Of a stretch of 8,201 bases of DNA, positions 7,201 through 8,201 are shown one piece after another (position 1 is the first letter of the stretch; every line of letters starts with the position of its first letter). A program made the translations under genes and the position numbers. The notes below the pieces were generated by a model. It was given only the letters and a program-made list of their open reading frames with translations, did no database searches and was not told where the DNA came from. Source of the stretch: Desulfobacteraceae bacterium (GTDB lineage: Bacteria > Desulfobacterota > Desulfobacteria > Desulfobacterales > SG8-13); NCBI GenBank assembly GCA_029287875.1, contig JARFQH010000187.1:1-8201 (forward strand). Direction: 5' to 3'.

Positions 7201-7352
7201 GGGTGGGACAGCTCTTGCAAAAAGGTGTTGAAGCCTTCCATCAGGCCGTAGTACCGGGACATGATATCCTGCAATATCAAGTATTTTTCATCGATACTGA
7301 CATCAACGCGATAGCTGGCCAGGTTGACTTCGAGTGCCTTGGATTTAATCAT
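4065..7352 (-). CDS. 5' frame of the split dikinase-like gene: large helical N-terminus plus start of ATP-grasp
   Basis: The open frame gives 1,095 residues, of which about the first 1,071 are native and the last 24 (from RWPWP) are out-of-frame tail. The ATG at 7352-7350 follows GGGAG and AGG elements 5-14 nt upstream. Residues 1 to about 900 are rich in Leu, Ile, Asp, Arg and Lys with long predicted helices and no signal peptide or membrane segment, so the protein should be cytoplasmic. I recognise no catalytic motif there. From residue 907 the PPDK N-domain begins: YLGNKGFNL (nucleotide loop), LGLPVPPGFIIT (926-937), and VRSGSSISQPGMMDTYLNVG (986-1005), which is the strongly conserved PPDK VRSGA-PGMMDT motif. 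By family knowledge these residues bind ATP and phosphate. The N-terminal region may hold the acceptor site or a regulatory scaffold; this is inference. Confidence 0.85.
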   Translation of the reverse strand: MIKSKALEVNLASYRVDVSIDEKYLILQDIMSRYYGLMEGFNTFLQELSHPYRNWNFIVSEARRYSLEYFHLMDSHSAGPNGAGLFVDIFMAAIQSTREEEVKTEAVDNLVLFLQKIIKESHSGIDRFIPVLDNAFDDIRQLDDNTFFLFVKSFYQLKRLGELLWHRSGETDSGFGALNALLLRYFRTTYAYWINLRDPRDWFEEEAREADAVGDLKKISSIFADISRSRIADLNHRLDEIGTQQRADSGTLLCELLSLDGYSQFVEVYRQMPQKLLEAGGKRHGNQWKVIFLFHMMAISGLTMIREEVLRDINRTVSWLIANETDLHIRRLIQKTFSILQKQAVSYPATALNCVLNMGKGVYRTDDSELVNYFIHHVIELPFQTPRISGVGEDWQIRVNSAHIQNIRTWLELIERNPKWSTRLISVLIIHLALSGVFIKDTDLFPRDITRFLNSDIGPVYNLAKQLTRLFPAYFNDIGAEGKLRDISTRIDEISRRRDVLIHFLRKQSHVESSNQIIDFMEATIYFWATRDKKMLKQVVPADVFEQIDTHGPYIDGVHKIMTGLKQKGIDRQELLLTLPDDQLHRMMADSSGEVTEADRERVALLIAFYKLLHQKYSIDYIELKSHISQLSTEAFPDLNRLRNALSEMDLKKKLFVLLDYLGQLKSIILASEKFEIREDIYRKRHITIDIPSMYGSYHELKFDALGLTYRIESLVNVLLEELIDSIDLSLITKATFYQIYARIRLFDKALRLDGISSVEIDRQLDLLAHSLEVQGFTFTQYLDIFKGFAAAVKNIINDYFQNVHEENLSQIIDRLPGDQIHCKYLPKETHEDIDREKNKHRISEIFFRDRIALSLGLQQLDRFLGRILNILYQQADKLNRDKLYQLLLYDPDNAMTSISEPENRITGLVYLGNKGFNLVVLKSLGLPVPPGFIITTEVHRCRKVIDSYRPAEQNLKDQIARHIIKLEKMTGKAFGNPHNPLLFSVRSGSSISQPGMMDTYLNVGINEEIAAGQAAETGNAWFAWDNYRRFLQCYGMAFGLERDDFDAIISELKSRAGIAYKKDFTGEQMKRWPWPINRCFWTTGSRCRKTPSTS
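4139..4142 (-). other. Frameshift site: one missing A in a homopolymer run
   Basis: On the coding (minus) strand the bases read CAG ATG AAA AGG TGG. The PPDK alignment demands CAG ATG AAA AAG GTG GCC, one A more. Downstream, the -1 frame restores KVALAYKSMLLDNRIEVPENP with no loss of residues. The run is four bases long on this strand, T4 on the plus strand. Confidence 0.8.
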
Positions 7353-7370
7353 TTATACCTGTCTCCCGTT

Positions 7371-7529
7371 GGGTTCACAAAAAAAATAAGTTGATAATTT
7401 TGGGCATTGAGGCACCCGGCCGTCAAGGCGCGAAAACGCAGGCATATGTTGATATGCCGAGTTTTCGCTCCGGCAGCCGGACGGGATGCATCGGCGTCCA
7501 AAATGATACGTTATTTTTAAGTGAGCCCT
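7371..7529. repeat. Intergenic palindromic repeat, family A, copy 2
   Basis: This 159-bp element is the second copy of the repeat at 538-695, same orientation, roughly 80% identical by eye. Its inner hairpin is better paired than in copy 1: GCGAAAAC (7430-7437) faces GTTTTCGC (7461-7468), and GGCATAT (7441-7447) faces ATATGCC (7452-7458) around the loop GTTG. Outer arms AAAAATAA..ATTTTGG and CCAAAAT..TTATTTTT close the structure, ending in GGGTTCAC and GTGAGCCC. It sits 18 bp upstream of the dikinase-like start codon (minus) and about 150 bp upstream of the rhodanese gene (plus). It is therefore in the 5' space of divergent genes, as copy 1 is. No coding capacity is supported. Confidence 0.82.
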
Positions 7530-7570
7530 TATCACCCCGAGCTTTTCACCCAGAGCTGTGCCATACACTA

Positions 7571-7588
7571 AAAGCTATCAAAGCTATC
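7571..7588. repeat. Perfect tandem 9-mer AAAGCTATC x2
   Basis: Two adjacent copies of AAAGCTATC lie in the non-coding space 7530-7679 upstream of the rhodanese gene, about 90 bp before its start. They could be a direct-repeat operator or chance. The rest of 7530-7679 shows only a weak possible promoter: GTGCAA, 17 bases, TATAGG, with the -10 at about 7651-7656. Confidence 0.3.
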
Positions 7589-7679
7589 CAGCGATTTCAA
7601 GAAATTATGGAAACGACCTGTTAATGGTGCAATGACCGCCTAAACATGCTATAGGCTTTACGATTCGGGGATCAGATTC

Positions 7680-8195
7680 ATGGTGTTTAAGCGACTAAAA
7701 TGGAAGGGCTTTCGGGAAGCGACGGCGATTCTTTTTTTCGCCGGTTGCATGGCATTCGGGTTCAACGCTCTCAGAGAGCATTCGCTGCCGCTGCCGGGAA
7801 CCGCGAAGGCCGTCGACCGCTCACTGACCGCTATCAATGAGCCCGATGGGTCGAACGCCATAGGGGATATGGCGATTGAAGAGGCCGTCCGCCTGTTCGA
7901 GGAGGGGGCGGCCCTGTTTGTGGATGCCCGCTCGGAAGCCGATTACCGGGCCGGCCACATCAACGGAGCCGTCAATATTCCGGACCTGGACTTTGAAAAT
8001 CACATCGGTTCTTTTTTAGAGAAGACGGCCGCAGAGACCGTGCTGATCACCTACTGTGAAGGCGATTCCTGCACCCTGTCGAAAAGCCTGGCCGAAAAAC
8101 TGTCTCTGGCCGGATTTGAAAACGTTTTTCATCTCAAGAACGGTTGGGGGCAGTGGAAGGAACGCGGATTGCCGATAGCCAGCGGGCAAGAGTGA
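7680..8195 (+). CDS. Membrane-anchored rhodanese-like (sulfurtransferase) protein
   Basis: The 171-residue product begins with basic KRLKWKGFR and a hydrophobic stretch (about 14-30, ATAILFFAGCMAFGFNA). This is either an uncleaved signal anchor or a signal peptide, placing the rest on the periplasmic side. A single rhodanese domain follows: MAIEEAVRLFEEG (64-76), LFVDARSEADYRAGHINGA (79-97), then the active-site loop YCEGDSCTLS with the predicted persulfide-forming Cys126 and a second cysteine, Cys131, in the same loop, and finally NVFHLKNGWGQWKERGLP (148-165). Family members move sulfane sulfur between thiols or serve in sulfur and redox trafficking; the partner is not visible. The start at 7680 puts the basic N-terminus just before the membrane segment. 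The ribosome site is weak (GGGGA about 10 nt upstream). A GTG at 8192-8194 overlaps the stop TGA and could start a co-translated neighbour, but only ten bases of it are in view. Confidence 0.9.
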   Translation: MVFKRLKWKGFREATAILFFAGCMAFGFNALREHSLPLPGTAKAVDRSLTAINEPDGSNAIGDMAIEEAVRLFEEGAALFVDARSEADYRAGHINGAVNIPDLDFENHIGSFLEKTAAETVLITYCEGDSCTLSKSLAEKLSLAGFENVFHLKNGWGQWKERGLPIASGQE

Positions 8196-8201
8196 CGTCC
8201 T

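Larger units (their letters stand above)
3160..7352 (-). pseudogene. Frameshifted PPDK-type phosphotransferase (PEP/pyruvate-binding + phosphohistidine domains)
   Basis: Two overlapping minus-strand frames together encode one protein. The first (7352 to 4065) ends inside the PPDK-type ATP-binding domain, and the second continues that domain without loss. The join falls at the run AAAA (4142-4139), in codons for GEQMK. Adding one A gives GEQMKKVALAYKSML and a protein of 1,397 residues. Restored layout: residues 1 to about 900 are helical and unassigned, about 900-1250 are the PEP/pyruvate-binding ATP-grasp, and about 1270-1390 are the PEP-utilising mobile domain with phosphohistidine motif GGVTSHA (His1337). 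The C-terminal PEP/pyruvate barrel of true PPDK and PEP synthase is absent. Both halves keep family motifs, so the deletion is either very recent or a sequencing error. Programmed -1 slippage is less likely, because GAAAAGG is not a canonical heptamer. The gene leads an apparent operon with the GAPDH gene. Confidence 0.82.
7353..7679. other. Divergent intergenic region
   Basis: These 327 bases separate the minus-strand dikinase-GAPDH operon from the plus-strand rhodanese gene. They contain family A copy 2, the tandem 9-mer and the weak TATAGG promoter candidate. I find no open frame with a ribosome site and protein-like composition. A promoter for the minus operon must lie within or beyond the repeat, because only 18 bp separate the repeat from that start codon. 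Confidence 0.5.

Overview
The window looks like chromosomal DNA from an anaerobic deltaproteobacterium (Desulfobacterota, probably Desulfosarcina/Desulfobacteraceae-like). This is an inference from protein style: a phasin-like/winged-helix protein, a very long phosphotransferase with pyruvate phosphate dikinase (PPDK) domains, a long-form GAPDH and a membrane-anchored rhodanese. Long imperfect palindromes between the genes also fit, as does the moderately GC-rich coding sequence. I see no rRNA, tRNA, CRISPR, insertion sequence or phage gene.

Layout. (1) Bases 1-344, minus: the 5' part of a small protein with a phasin-like helix, a basic linker and a winged-helix-like C-terminus, cut by the window edge. 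It has a good sigma-70-type promoter at 423-451. (2) Bases 538-695: copy 1 of a palindromic intergenic repeat (family A), ending 3 bp before the next start codon. (3) Bases 699-1565, plus: rsmA (ksgA), the 16S rRNA dimethyladenosine methyltransferase. (4) Bases 1566-1748: the space between two convergent genes, holding a second, unrelated palindrome (family B, 1584-1691) and an intrinsic terminator for rsmA (1721-1748). (5) Bases 1749-7352, minus: an apparent two-gene operon. It runs from a roughly 1,400-residue protein with PPDK-type ATP-grasp and phosphohistidine domains to a 423-residue GAPDH-like enzyme. The first gene is broken by a one-base deletion in a short A run near 4139-4142. (6) Bases 7353-7679: a divergent intergenic region with copy 2 of family A, a tandem 9-mer and the presumed promoters. 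(7) Bases 7680-8195, plus: a membrane-anchored single-domain rhodanese, with a possible overlapping GTG start for another gene at the right edge.

How the parts relate. rsmA is housekeeping. The minus-strand pair joins a nucleotide-dependent phosphotransferase of unknown acceptor to a GAPDH-like dehydrogenase with altered cofactor-loop residues, which suggests a central-carbon or sugar-phosphate role. The most unusual points are the dikinase architecture (about 900 unassigned helical residues replacing the PEP/pyruvate barrel), its frameshift, and the two families of near-full-length palindromes in every large intergenic gap. Copy 1 of family A appears to supply the ribosome binding site of rsmA.
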